Shown here piece after piece: positions 24,972 through 33,387 of a stretch of 64,000 nucleotides of DNA (positions are counted from its first letter, which is position 1; each line of letters begins with the position of its first letter). The notes beneath the pieces are model-generated. The model ran no database searches and had not been told where the DNA came from. It worked only from the letters and a program-made list of their open reading frames with translations. The stretch lies in assembly GCF_000484535.1 (NCBI RefSeq), contig NC_022600.1, forward strand, positions 3,348,001 to 3,412,000, written 5' to 3'. The position numbers and the translations under genes are program-made. Origin of the DNA: Gloeobacter kilaueensis JS1 (GTDB lineage: Bacteria; Cyanobacteriota; Cyanobacteriia; Gloeobacterales; Gloeobacteraceae).

Positions 24972-26018
24972 CTAACCCTTGCAGGAATGGGTGCGGACGC
25001 GATTGGCCACCTGTTCGACTTGATCTGGGTTTACGAGCCGTTCCTGGGGTTCCACAGTCCCGTAGCCGCCGTACTTCTCTATAGAGAAGTTGTTCGGTAT
25101 GTGGCCACGGCTACCCTCGCCGGAGGTATGACCAGAAAAAGAACTGGCGTAGTACGTCTCTACATATTTTGTGCTGGCCGTCTCGGTCTGTATCTTCGGT
25201 TCTGATCGCGTTGGTCCCCCAAACAGAATGTTCTTGTCACTGTCATTCACTGGTGAAAGCCCGAGCATCCGCCCCAGTTGAAATTCGCTCTGCTGCTTTA
25301 GCTCGCCCGGATGACGCCAGCGGTAGCCATCCTGCACTGCGCCACCGGCATCAAACTTCGTGACGATGCGGACAATCTGCTGTCCATTCGCCTCGTCGCT
25401 GATATAGGGGCCAAAGGCCGTAGCATCTACCAGCGCGTCGATGCGGACATCGGCCTGCTCCGGTTGCTCGACGAGTGCTAGAACTGGCGGCAACTTGTCA
25501 TCCCGGCGCGAGATAAAAGTGTTCCAGGCGGCGATGCCCTGTTTGATACCTTCGAGGCTGCTCGGGACGATTTTTTCATCCGGCTGGTCCACGTGGGCGA
25601 CTGGAACATAGACCTTGACCGGATAGCAGTCGGCCAGAAAGGGTCCAATCTGGGCGCGCAGGCGAAACTCCGCCGCGTAGGGCTGAGCGCCGGGAGGAGC
25701 GGCAAACGCCGGAATGGCTACCAGTGCTTCCTCGATCGACTTGCGCACCGCCTCGCTGGTGCCGATCTTGGGACTTACCTGAATGTCGGAGCTGACCAGT
25801 TTGCCGTCAGCGCCGATATTGGCGGTAACGTCGATGGTCGTCGTGCGCTCCACAAAAGGAATCTTCCAGCGGCTGAGCACAGCGTTGCGCACCGAGGCGT
25901 TGTAGGTAGATAGTTCAGAAAAAGAAGGGCGGGAGGCGGTCTTTGGTCCAGCGCCCTGAGCAAAAACGGGGCCAATCAGCAAGCAGGCGGACAGCAGGAA
26001 GAGCAGACGGTTTTTCAT
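24972..26018 (-). CDS. Secreted protein with TonB-C-like and degenerate matrixin-like regions
   Basis: This 348-residue protein starts at the ATG at 26018 with a signal peptide ending in GPVFAQG. Residues of about 40-120 resemble a TonB/TolA C-terminal domain (AVLSRWKIPFVERTTTIDVTA...). Residues of about 130-280 resemble a matrixin peptidase: KVYVPVAHVD, GIKQGIAAWNTFISRR, QADVRIDAL, then FQLGRMLGL where an active enzyme has HELGHALGL. All three zinc-binding histidines and the catalytic Glu are replaced. It is therefore probably a non-catalytic binding protein. It is convergent to psbJ, 28 bases away. Confidence 0.65.
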   Translation of the reverse strand: MKNRLLFLLSACLLIGPVFAQGAGPKTASRPSFSELSTYNASVRNAVLSRWKIPFVERTTTIDVTANIGADGKLVSSDIQVSPKIGTSEAVRKSIEEALVAIPAFAAPPGAQPYAAEFRLRAQIGPFLADCYPVKVYVPVAHVDQPDEKIVPSSLEGIKQGIAAWNTFISRRDDKLPPVLALVEQPEQADVRIDALVDATAFGPYISDEANGQQIVRIVTKFDAGGAVQDGYRWRHPGELKQQSEFQLGRMLGLSPVNDSDKNILFGGPTRSEPKIQTETASTKYVETYYASSFSGHTSGEGSRGHIPNNFSIEKYGGYGTVEPQERLVNPDQVEQVANRVRTHSCKG

Positions 26019-26163
26019 GGGGTTTCGTCCAACGTGGATGGGTAGGACGAGTCTACTGCTTTTTTTCTCATCGAACCGGCAGCTGCACTCTTGAACACAA
26101 TTTTTCACAGCGCCTGGGTCGCCTTCTGGTAGATTTATCACGCAGCGGCGAGGAGGAACGCAT

Positions 26164-27084
26164 TTGAGTGGCAGGCGTTGGTGGTGGATGGTGCTCTGGT
26201 TTGCTCTTCTTGCTGCAGGCTGTGGCCAGGGAGGTTCCCAGTCGGGCAACGAGCCGGTGGTCGGAGTGTCGCTTCTTACTCGCCAGGACGCTTTTTATCG
26301 CGAACTGGAGCGCGGTCTGCGCGAAGAAGCCGCCAGACAAAAGCTGACCCTGCGCCTGGACGCTGGAGAATTTGACCTCGCCCGCCAGCAGAGCCAGCTT
26401 GAAAATTACACCGTCCAGAAAGTCGCGGCGATCGTCGTCTGTCCCACCGATTCTCAGGGCATCGGCCCGGCGATTGCCCGCGCCAATCAGGCGAAGATTC
26501 CGGTCTTTACCGCCGACATCCGCGCCAAAGATGGCCAGGTGGTCTCCCACATCGCCTCCGACAACAAGGCGGGCGGGCGACTCGCAGGCGAGTACATCGC
26601 CAGGCGGCTCACCGGCAAAGGCTGGGTGGCAATTATCGATCAGCCCTACATCCAGTCGGTGATCGAGCGGGTGGAGGGTTTTGAGCAGGCACTCAAAGCC
26701 TATCCGGGTATCCGGATCGTGGCCCGGCTGACCGGCGACGGCGTGCGCGACCGCTCGCTCAAGGCAACCGAGGATCTGCTGCAGGCCCAGCGCAAACTTG
26801 ACGCCGTCTTTGCCATCAACGACGAATCGGCCTTCGGTGTCCTCTCGGCTCTGGAAGCCGCAGGACGCAAGAATGTCTTCGTCGTCGGCTACGACGCCTC
26901 CGAGGAGGCCCGCAACTTAATCAATAAGGGCGACTCTCCCCTGGTGGCCGATGTTGCCCAAGATCCCTACCAGATAGGCCAGCGGACGATCCAGGCCGTC
27001 AGCGATTATCTGGCGAAAAAACCGGTCCCGCCCCTCATCCCCGTGCCGGTCAAACTCGTCGAGCGCTCAACTGCCGCTCCATAA
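26164..27084 (+). CDS. Sugar-binding lipoprotein of an ABC transporter (RbsB-like)
   Basis: This 306-residue protein has a lipobox-type signal (LLAAGCGQGG). A type I periplasmic-binding fold follows: VVGVSLLTRQDAFYRELERG, VAAIVVCPTDSQGIGPAIAR, IPVFTADIRAKDGQVVSHIASD, and C-terminal VFVVGYDASEEA with the hinge segments of ribose-type receptors. It would capture a sugar or related ligand outside the membrane. No permease or ATPase gene is adjacent, so its partner lies elsewhere or it is an orphan receptor. The start is a TTG at 26164 with AGGAGGAACGCA. Confidence 0.88.
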   Translation: MSGRRWWWMVLWFALLAAGCGQGGSQSGNEPVVGVSLLTRQDAFYRELERGLREEAARQKLTLRLDAGEFDLARQQSQLENYTVQKVAAIVVCPTDSQGIGPAIARANQAKIPVFTADIRAKDGQVVSHIASDNKAGGRLAGEYIARRLTGKGWVAIIDQPYIQSVIERVEGFEQALKAYPGIRIVARLTGDGVRDRSLKATEDLLQAQRKLDAVFAINDESAFGVLSALEAAGRKNVFVVGYDASEEARNLINKGDSPLVADVAQDPYQIGQRTIQAVSDYLAKKPVPPLIPVPVKLVERSTAAP

Positions 27085-27090
27085 GGACAT

Positions 27091-27846
27091 TTAACCGTCC
27101 ACAGGTTGCAGGGCACTGGCGATTTCGGCGAGCAGTCTAACGTGTTGCGTGCTCAAGAAGAAGTGATCGCCCGGCAGTATGTGCAGCTTAAATTCAGCAG
27201 TGGTTTGAACGCGCCAGGCCACCAGTTCCGCTTCGCCAATCGTGTCCGCTTCGCCGCCGAAGACGGTGATCGGGCAGCCCAGGGGCGGCTGGTGGTTGTA
27301 GGTATAGGTGTCGAGCACGGTGAAATCGGCGCGCAAGGCCGGTAGCAACAGTTGCATCAGCTCGGCGTTGGCGAGGATCGCTTCGGGTGTACCGTTCAAT
27401 CGGCGCAATTTTGCTAAAAATTCAGGCTCCGGCAGGTTGTAGGTGGAGGCGTCGGTGCGGGGCAGTTGCGGTGCCCGGCTGGCGGAGACAAAGAGCACCA
27501 GCGGCAGGGGCGCGTTCAACTTGCGAAACTGGCGGGCCAGTTCAAAGGCGGTCAGCGCTCCAAGGCTATGGCCAAAAAGGGCATAAGGGCGGTCCAGAAA
27601 CCCCAAAAGAGCCTGGGCGGCTGCTTCGACCAGGGGCTCCATCCGTATAAAAGGCGCTTCCTGCAGGCGCGTGCCCCGGCCCGGCAGCTGGAGGGCGCTC
27701 ACTTCGATGCTCGCAGGCAAAAAAGCGGGCCAGTCGCGAAAGACAATCGGACTGCCGCCCGCGTAAGGCAGGCAAAAAAGCCGAAGTGCCGCTCGGGGGT
27801 TGGACTTCGGTACTTGAAGCCAGCGGCTGGCAGGCTTGTTAGACAT
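27091..27846 (-). CDS. Type II thioesterase (GrsT-like)
   Basis: This 251-residue alpha/beta hydrolase has the type II thioesterase pattern: RLFCLPYAGGSPIVFRDW, the substrate loop GRGTRLQEAPF, the nucleophile elbow YALFGHSLGALTAFELARQF, and the late catalytic His in LPGDHFFL. Such enzymes clear mis-primed carriers in NRPS/PKS pathways or release short acyl groups. No NRPS or PKS genes lie in this window. Same strand and close after the VirB10-like gene. Confidence 0.85.
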   Translation of the reverse strand: MSNKPASRWLQVPKSNPRAALRLFCLPYAGGSPIVFRDWPAFLPASIEVSALQLPGRGTRLQEAPFIRMEPLVEAAAQALLGFLDRPYALFGHSLGALTAFELARQFRKLNAPLPLVLFVSASRAPQLPRTDASTYNLPEPEFLAKLRRLNGTPEAILANAELMQLLLPALRADFTVLDTYTYNHQPPLGCPITVFGGEADTIGEAELVAWRVQTTAEFKLHILPGDHFFLSTQHVRLLAEIASALQPVDG

Positions 27847-27884
27847 GGCAGCGATCGTAGCAGGCAGCGGACGCTCTGCAGGTA

Positions 27885-29114
27885 TCAGTAGTTGCCGATG
27901 GTCAGATCATCGACCAGTTGGGGATTGATCGTGCCCTGGGGAATGACGACGGTGGTGCGCACCTGGGGCCGCGAGAGCGATCCGCCCAGGAAACTGCCCA
28001 GAAGACCGCCCAGAAGACCGCCCCACAGACCACCCCAGCGCCGATCGACCGAGCCGCCAAGAATCGAGCCGCCGACGCCGCCCACGACGCCGCCGATCGC
28101 CATACCGGTGCCCATGTCGCCGCCGGAGCGGCTCACCTGAGACGGATAGACCGGCGAGACCGCCCGAATTGCGTACTGGCGGTTGTTGATTGTCAGCTCG
28201 CGCAGGGTGAGGCGGGCACCGCTCGGGGTCGGTTCGACCGTGCCGCGCACCCGGCTGCCGCCGGGCACCACCAGATCGCCCTCGTCGCTCAGGATGTCCT
28301 GCAGGACGACCGCCTGAAAGGCGACGGGCTGATCGCCGCTGACGATCACCTCGCGGTCGAGCAGCACCGGAATCGGGCTACCGGCGCGCAGGACGCTCAC
28401 CCGCGTATTAAAAGGACGAGAGCCGTTATTTGCATCGGCGAGGGCCGGGGTCGAAGCGCCGGAGGTATCGCCCCTGGCGGGGTCGGCTACTTTCTGGCCG
28501 GGATAGATCGGATCGCCAATCACCGCCAGATCCCCCAGCGAAGCGGACCTGCCCTTTGGCGGAGCCGATCTGGCCGGGCGGGGAGCCGGAGGGGTGCGCG
28601 CCGGGGGCGCATCGATCGGATCGCCCAGCACCGGAATGTTTTCGTCGTCGCTGCGGTTGGCGATCGGCTCAGAGGCGGCGATGAGGGGCGATCTTTTGGC
28701 CGGACCGCGCACGCTCGTCAGGTCGATCTTGGCGAGCATCTCCGGATCGCCGTCGCGCTGCAGCCGGGACGCTACAGCCGGAGCGATCGATCCTTCGTAG
28801 GGGTTGGGTTTGTTGAGCAGGTAGGCGCGCAGCGTCACCTTCTGCAAGCCGGGTTCACTCGATTCGAGCAGGCTCGCCATCTGCAGCAGTGCCAGTTTTA
28901 GCTCGTCGGTGTTTGGAAAAATCTGTTCGGAGAGGATCGTCAGGCGCGAAGCATTGCGCTGAAGCTCAAACCTGGAACCCACCAGGCCCGAGCGGTCGAT
29001 CGCCTCGCGCAACTGCTGGGTCGAAGCGGCCAGTAGGGGCAGCCCCTGGCAGAGGGTGAGACACATACTGAGGGCAAGGGCCACGCCGCACCGCCACCTC
29101 GTCGCGCTACCCAT
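27885..29114 (-). CDS. Secreted TrbI/VirB10-like protein with glycine zipper
   Basis: This 409-residue protein begins at the ATG at 29114 with a signal peptide (CGVALALSMCLTLCQGL...LLAAS). After a Pro-rich linker with two LGDPI-type repeats (VLGDPIDAPP, VIGDPIYPGQ), it has a TrbI/VirB10-like domain: PIPVLLDREVIVSGDQPVAF, GDLVVPGGSRVRGTV and ARLTLRELTINNRQYAI. A long glycine-zipper stretch (MAIGGVVGGVGGSILGG, GGLLGGLLGSFLGG) follows. In conjugation systems VirB10 spans the envelope. Standing alone here it may be an outer-membrane or envelope-spanning protein of other use. The neighbours do not encode a type IV secretion system. Confidence 0.7.
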   Translation of the reverse strand: MGSATRWRCGVALALSMCLTLCQGLPLLAASTQQLREAIDRSGLVGSRFELQRNASRLTILSEQIFPNTDELKLALLQMASLLESSEPGLQKVTLRAYLLNKPNPYEGSIAPAVASRLQRDGDPEMLAKIDLTSVRGPAKRSPLIAASEPIANRSDDENIPVLGDPIDAPPARTPPAPRPARSAPPKGRSASLGDLAVIGDPIYPGQKVADPARGDTSGASTPALADANNGSRPFNTRVSVLRAGSPIPVLLDREVIVSGDQPVAFQAVVLQDILSDEGDLVVPGGSRVRGTVEPTPSGARLTLRELTINNRQYAIRAVSPVYPSQVSRSGGDMGTGMAIGGVVGGVGGSILGGSVDRRWGGLWGGLLGGLLGSFLGGSLSRPQVRTTVVIPQGTINPQLVDDLTIGNY

Positions 29115-29192
29115 CGCCGGACTCCCTGCTGAAGCTCGAATGTACAACCATTTTAGACTTGTCAGGCAGGAGCAGGTTCCAGCAAGTTGTCC

Positions 29193-29903
29193 TCAGGTGC
29201 CGCGCACCGGATCGCGCCCGAGATGGTTGCGATTGATCTGATCGGGGCGCAAGATGCCAAACTCTAAGGCCCGGCGCACGCAGAGCGTGCGGGTGCGCCG
29301 CAGTTGGCCCTCGTCTACCCCCGGCTCAGAGAGAATCTTGGCCATCAGCGACTTGACGTGGGAGGCGACCGTCGAGGGGGCGACCACCAGTTTTTGGGCA
29401 ATTTCGCCGTTTTCGAGACCGAGGGCCATGTAGCGCAGGACGATGCGCTCGCGGGGCGTGAGCTTGGGAGCGTCAAATTTGAGTGGACGGCCCACACCCT
29501 GGGCAGCGTGGCGGATCGCCTCGATGCGCTCCTGGGGTGTGGCGGTCTTGAGCAGATAGTCGTAGATCACGCGGGGCTTGCAATCGACGAACGGCTGGGC
29601 AGCTACCAGCCCGGAGCGGTCCTGGTGACCGGTCATGACGATGAGCCGCGTCGGCCAGCCACCGCCACGGATAGCGCGGGCGATCTGGATGCCGCCCAGG
29701 TATTCTGCCGCCTCGCCGACGGCGCGGGGCAATTCGAGATCGACCAGGGCGACCTGGGGCTGGTGGTCGCGAATCGCCGTCAACGCTTCGGCGATCGTCT
29801 GAGCCTGGGCGACAAGCCGGATGTCAGGACAGTTACCCAAATAGGCCGCTGCACCTAGCAGCACATCCGGGTGATCATCGACAACGACAACGCGGATTGA
29901 CAT
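29193..29903 (-). CDS. NarL/LuxR-type response regulator
   Basis: This 236-residue protein has a receiver domain with the acid pocket and phosphoacceptor intact: VVVVDDHPD, VALVDLELP, the switch Thr in VMTGH and the conserved Lys in YLLKTA. A LuxR-type helix-turn-helix follows: LTPRERIVLRYMALGLENGE and STVASHVKSLMAK. I chose the ATG at 29903, which starts exactly at the receiver. No sensor kinase is adjacent; the hybrid kinase at 36.4 kb is the nearest. Its targets are unknown. It lies between upp and the VirB10-like gene on one strand. Confidence 0.92.
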   Translation of the reverse strand: MSIRVVVVDDHPDVLLGAAAYLGNCPDIRLVAQAQTIAEALTAIRDHQPQVALVDLELPRAVGEAAEYLGGIQIARAIRGGGWPTRLIVMTGHQDRSGLVAAQPFVDCKPRVIYDYLLKTATPQERIEAIRHAAQGVGRPLKFDAPKLTPRERIVLRYMALGLENGEIAQKLVVAPSTVASHVKSLMAKILSEPGVDEGQLRRTRTLCVRRALEFGILRPDQINRNHLGRDPVRGT

Positions 29904-29950
29904 TGCATCACCGAACGGAATATTGGACCTATAGTAGCAGGCTGGGACTG

Positions 29951-30619
29951 TCATCCTACCCCTGGGGGATAGGCGGTGCCGAAGGCTCTATCCCCAGCGT
30001 CTCCGAGGCCCGGCACGATGAAGCCGCGCTCGTCGAGGGCTTCGTCGATCATCGCCGTGTAGATGACCAGCGATGGGTAACGTCCTCCCAGCTTTTGCAG
30101 GGCCGCAGGCGCACAGATGATCGAGAGAATCCGCACCAGCGCCGGGTCCACGCCGCGCTCGATGAGTTTTGCCATCGCCGCCAGGCTCGTGCCGCCGGTG
30201 GCGAGCATCGGCTCCAGCACCAGTACCCGCGTCTGGGGAGCGAAGCGCTCCGGCAATCGGTCAAGATAACAATTTGCCTCCAGCGTCTCCTCGTCGCGGG
30301 CATAGCCGAGGTGATAGACCGGCGCTGCAGGCAGCAGGGGCAGCACCCCATCGAGCAGCGCCAGCCCGGCCCGCAGAATCGGCACGATCGCCACCGGCGC
30401 ATTCGCGTCGATAATTCGGGCAGCGGCGATCACCTCCAGCGGCGTGCGTACCCCGACTTCGAGCGTCGGCAGCCAGTCGCGGACGCACTCGTAGGTGAGC
30501 CAGCGACCCAGATCGGCCACAGCAGAACGAAAGATCGGAACTGGCGTGGCGCTGTCGCGGCAGACCGCGAGCAGATTGGCAATAAACGGATGGGGAGGAA
30601 CGTGGATAGTAAGAGCCAT
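29951..30619 (-). CDS. upp: Uracil phosphoribosyltransferase
   Basis: Upp converts uracil and PRPP into UMP in pyrimidine salvage. The 222-residue protein has the type I PRTase fold with RAGLALLDGVLPLLP, the PRPP loop VLVLEPMLATGGTS and the uracil hood at the C-terminal end, GLGDAGDRAFGT, as in Upp enzymes. The start ATG overlaps the stop of the DUF3155 gene (ATGA), so the two are coupled. Confidence 0.93.
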   Translation of the reverse strand: MALTIHVPPHPFIANLLAVCRDSATPVPIFRSAVADLGRWLTYECVRDWLPTLEVGVRTPLEVIAAARIIDANAPVAIVPILRAGLALLDGVLPLLPAAPVYHLGYARDEETLEANCYLDRLPERFAPQTRVLVLEPMLATGGTSLAAMAKLIERGVDPALVRILSIICAPAALQKLGGRYPSLVIYTAMIDEALDERGFIVPGLGDAGDRAFGTAYPPGVG

Positions 30620-30933
30620 CAGGCGACCGAATCGCCCTGGGCCTCGGCTGTAAGCCGGACACGCAGCATCTCAAGGGAGGGAAACATAAAGTGGTGCTCC
30701 TCGACGTACTGGGCACTGAATAAGCCCTTGAAGCCCCAAAAAAAGCGCTCCTGATTTCGCTCGGAGCGCTGAACGACGACGATTGCCGGTGGCTGGATAC
30801 TGTGCGCCTCGATAAACTTGCGCGCCGCCGTCACCGACTTTTCATCGCCGCATTCCAACCCGAAGCGCGGCACCAGATCGAGGATGCGCTTGCCCTCCAG
30901 GCGACGAGGATTGACACGCTTGCGTCTGGCCAA
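30619..30933 (-). CDS. DUF3155 family protein
   Basis: This 104-residue basic protein begins MARRKRVNPRRLEGKRILD and has central VVVQRSERNQERFFWGFKG and YVEEHHFMFPSLEMLR. This is the DUF3155 pattern, a cyanobacterial family without assigned function. The basic, Arg-rich N terminus could contact nucleic acid (inference). Its stop overlaps the upp start by four bases. The upstream gap of about 260 bases to the divergent acidic-protein gene holds no other gene I can support. Confidence 0.85.
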   Translation of the reverse strand: MARRKRVNPRRLEGKRILDLVPRFGLECGDEKSVTAARKFIEAHSIQPPAIVVVQRSERNQERFFWGFKGLFSAQYVEEHHFMFPSLEMLRVRLTAEAQGDSVA

Positions 30934-31196
30934 GCTGTTATCTCCTTACGAGGTTGAGCAGGACGGGGAGGAAAGCAGCAAAGAGTATACCGGCTCCGGC
31001 CAGGTGGGCAAAGGGAACTTTACAAAATAATGTGAGGCGCGGGCTTCGCCCTCCCAAAACGTGGACGATAGTGGCTGGAAGCTGCATTGCAAAAAACGCA
31101 GGACCGCCACGAAGGGCGTTAAATGTGTACATAGTGAACCCTAGAGCTTTCTGCAGCAGCATTTCCAGACTCCCCACACAAAGGAGCAGCACTTCC

Positions 31197-32885
31197 ATGC
31201 TGGACAACGATTGGACCGCAGGCCCCGAAGATGACGAAGAAGAAGATGGCGGCCTGTTTGGCCAGCTTGCAGACTGGGCTGGCGATCAAGTAGAGGCGGT
31301 CTCCGATGGCCTGGGCGACCTGGGCGAAGGGGCGATGGACCTGGCAGGTGACGCGCTGAGCGGTATGAGCGATCTCGCCGGTTCCGCCATAGAAGAGGTA
31401 GGCGACGCTACCGGCTGGCAGGAGTTGAGTGATTTTGGCAGCGGCGTCGAAGCTGCGGGCGACGCGCTGGACCAGCAGTGGGACGAAGACGGCGCTCTGC
31501 TGAACGCTCAACTGGACGGCTTTGGTGAGCAGGCAGATGCGACTATCGGCGGTGCCGGTGATTGGGCGGATGCGCAGGTTGACGGAGCGTTCGACAGCGC
31601 AATCGATCTGGGTGTGGATCTGGCGGCGGGTGCAATTGACCTGGCCCAGGACGGTGCCCAGGCGTTCGTCCAGTACGGTGATCCGGCAGCGGACTGGCTG
31701 GGCGACCAGATCGAAGGGGGCCTCGATACAGCAGGCGATCTGGTAAGTGGAGGCGCGGACCTGCTGGGCGATCTGGGTGGCGGTCTGCTTTCAGGAGCGG
31801 GCAGTCTGCTCTCAGATATCGGCGATCTCAGTGGCCTCGATGGAATAAGCGATCTGGGCCACGATGTCCAGGACACCGGCCAGCAGCTGGATCAGGGGCT
31901 CGACGCGCTGGGCGAGCAGGCCAATGACAGCCTCGATGCGCTCGGGGCCGCCGCCGACTACGTGCTCGACAATCCCCTCGGGCTCATCGACACCGACAAC
32001 GACGGCTCGGCCCTGGACAACATCATGGGTTGGGGCGGCTCGCTCATCGACGACGGCCTTTCGTGGATGAGCGGCGGTGCCATCGCCACTGACCTCGGAG
32101 CCTTTGGCGAACAGCTGGGCGAGTTGACCTCCGACGCTCTGGGCACGCGCGGCGAACAGACCAGCCCAGAGGCAGACGAGGCCGCCCGCCAGGCAACACT
32201 CGAAAACGATCCCAGCCAGTACCAGACGATCGAGCTGCGCAGCGAGTACTACGACTCGATGCAGGATGTCTTGAGCCAGACGGAGAACCTGCAGGATGTC
32301 CAGTTTTTCGGCGCGGCAAGTGCCGTCACCAACAAGTTTGGTGTCGGCGTGATCGAACAGCTGCCCGAAGATCTGCTGGACCTGCACACCCCCGAAACCG
32401 AAAGATTTCTCATGCAGGTAAATACTGATCTTTTCGAGGGCAACATGGGTGTGCTCAACCGGACCCTCACCAACGGCTATCCTACCGACCCCCTCAACCC
32501 CGACTCGAGCGAACCGCTCTCAGGTTTGGACTTCGACCTGCAGATGGTGAAGTTTGAGCAGGGCAGGGTCGAGGACAACCTCGACACCTATCGTCAAACC
32601 CACACTCCCGAAGAGTATGCTGCCCTCTGCGCAAATATCGACGCGGACTTGAACCTGGATGGCCCGGTGCGTCAGATCGGCGCACGATCCGGATTGGCCG
32701 ACCCGGCCATCGCCGCCGCCCGTCAAGCCCTCCACCTCAAAGACGGCGAGAGGCTCAGCTTTGCCAACCAGGAACACCGTATGGCCATCGGTCGCGCCAA
32801 GGTCTTCGCCGCCCACAACCGCAGTCCCGAAGAACTGGCGGCCTACGTCGCTCAGCAGCGCCCTGCCGTTCCTGATGCCGATTAG
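31197..32885 (+). CDS. Large acidic Asp/Gly/Ala/Leu-rich protein, amphipathic repeats
   Basis: This 562-residue protein has no signal peptide. Residues 1-30 are strongly acidic. Residues of about 30-310 are built of loosely repeated amphipathic segments of roughly 11 residues such as DLGEGAMDLAGDALSGMSD, AIDLGVDLAAGAIDLAQDG and DLVSGGADLLGDLGGGLL, reminiscent of LEA-like or lipid-surface helices. Residues of about 370-560 are a normal helical domain with segments such as ERLSFANQEHRMAIGRA. I know of no family. The ATG at 31197, with AAAGGAG ten bases upstream, is preferred over the longer in-frame extension starting at 30954, whose extra part is basic and unlike the protein. Confidence 0.75.
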   Translation: MLDNDWTAGPEDDEEEDGGLFGQLADWAGDQVEAVSDGLGDLGEGAMDLAGDALSGMSDLAGSAIEEVGDATGWQELSDFGSGVEAAGDALDQQWDEDGALLNAQLDGFGEQADATIGGAGDWADAQVDGAFDSAIDLGVDLAAGAIDLAQDGAQAFVQYGDPAADWLGDQIEGGLDTAGDLVSGGADLLGDLGGGLLSGAGSLLSDIGDLSGLDGISDLGHDVQDTGQQLDQGLDALGEQANDSLDALGAAADYVLDNPLGLIDTDNDGSALDNIMGWGGSLIDDGLSWMSGGAIATDLGAFGEQLGELTSDALGTRGEQTSPEADEAARQATLENDPSQYQTIELRSEYYDSMQDVLSQTENLQDVQFFGAASAVTNKFGVGVIEQLPEDLLDLHTPETERFLMQVNTDLFEGNMGVLNRTLTNGYPTDPLNPDSSEPLSGLDFDLQMVKFEQGRVEDNLDTYRQTHTPEEYAALCANIDADLNLDGPVRQIGARSGLADPAIAAARQALHLKDGERLSFANQEHRMAIGRAKVFAAHNRSPEELAAYVAQQRPAVPDAD

Positions 32886-32972
32886 TTGCTCACTGACCAG
32901 GACCGGCATTGCTCGGGATGTTTTTTGAGCAAAGATTGGCTATTCTCTACAGGACGCTTTCTATTCGATGTG

Positions 32973-33356
32973 ATGAACGCCCCCAACCAGAATGCCGGAG
33001 AGGTCCGCGATCCATCGCCACTCATCGCTATCGAAAACGAAGCACCGGCCAGGCTGATCGTTGATCCGCCGCTTGCTGGACCGCTCGCTCAGGGCCGCGT
33101 ATTCATCCAGTATCGGACGGAGAATTTGCGTGTATTGCCGGTGTTCGGCGCAGGCGCTCTCGATGTCTCGCCGCGTATCGGTCATGTTCACATCACCGTC
33201 GATGACGCGCCATGGCACTTCATCGATACCAGCGGCGAGACAGTGGTTCTGGTGGGCCTGGAGCCTGGCCCGCACAGGGTTCTTTTTGAGCTGGCCGACC
33301 CCACACACAAAGTGATTACCAGCGAGACGGTGACCTTTACAGTACCCGCTCGTTAG
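32973..33356 (+). CDS. DUF6130 family protein
   Basis: This 127-residue protein has LIVDPPLAGPLAQGRVFIQY, ALDVSPRIGHVHITVDDAPW and GLEPGPHRVLFELADP, the continuous pattern of the DUF6130 family. The fold is likely a small beta sandwich. No function is established. I took the ATG at 32973, because the upstream part of the frame is unlike the family. It follows the large acidic protein gene by 87 bases on the same strand, and a shared transcript is possible. It has no clear signal peptide from this start, although relatives are often exported. Confidence 0.75.
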   Translation: MNAPNQNAGEVRDPSPLIAIENEAPARLIVDPPLAGPLAQGRVFIQYRTENLRVLPVFGAGALDVSPRIGHVHITVDDAPWHFIDTSGETVVLVGLEPGPHRVLFELADPTHKVITSETVTFTVPAR

Positions 33357-33387
33357 AGCAGGGCTGGAGCGCCACCAGGCTCGCCCC

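Noticed and set aside
30938-31207. An 89-codon minus-strand frame with hydrophobic stretches
   Set aside because: It lies antisense to the leader and start of the large acidic protein, has no ribosome site and no family resemblance. The gap is better explained as promoter and leader.
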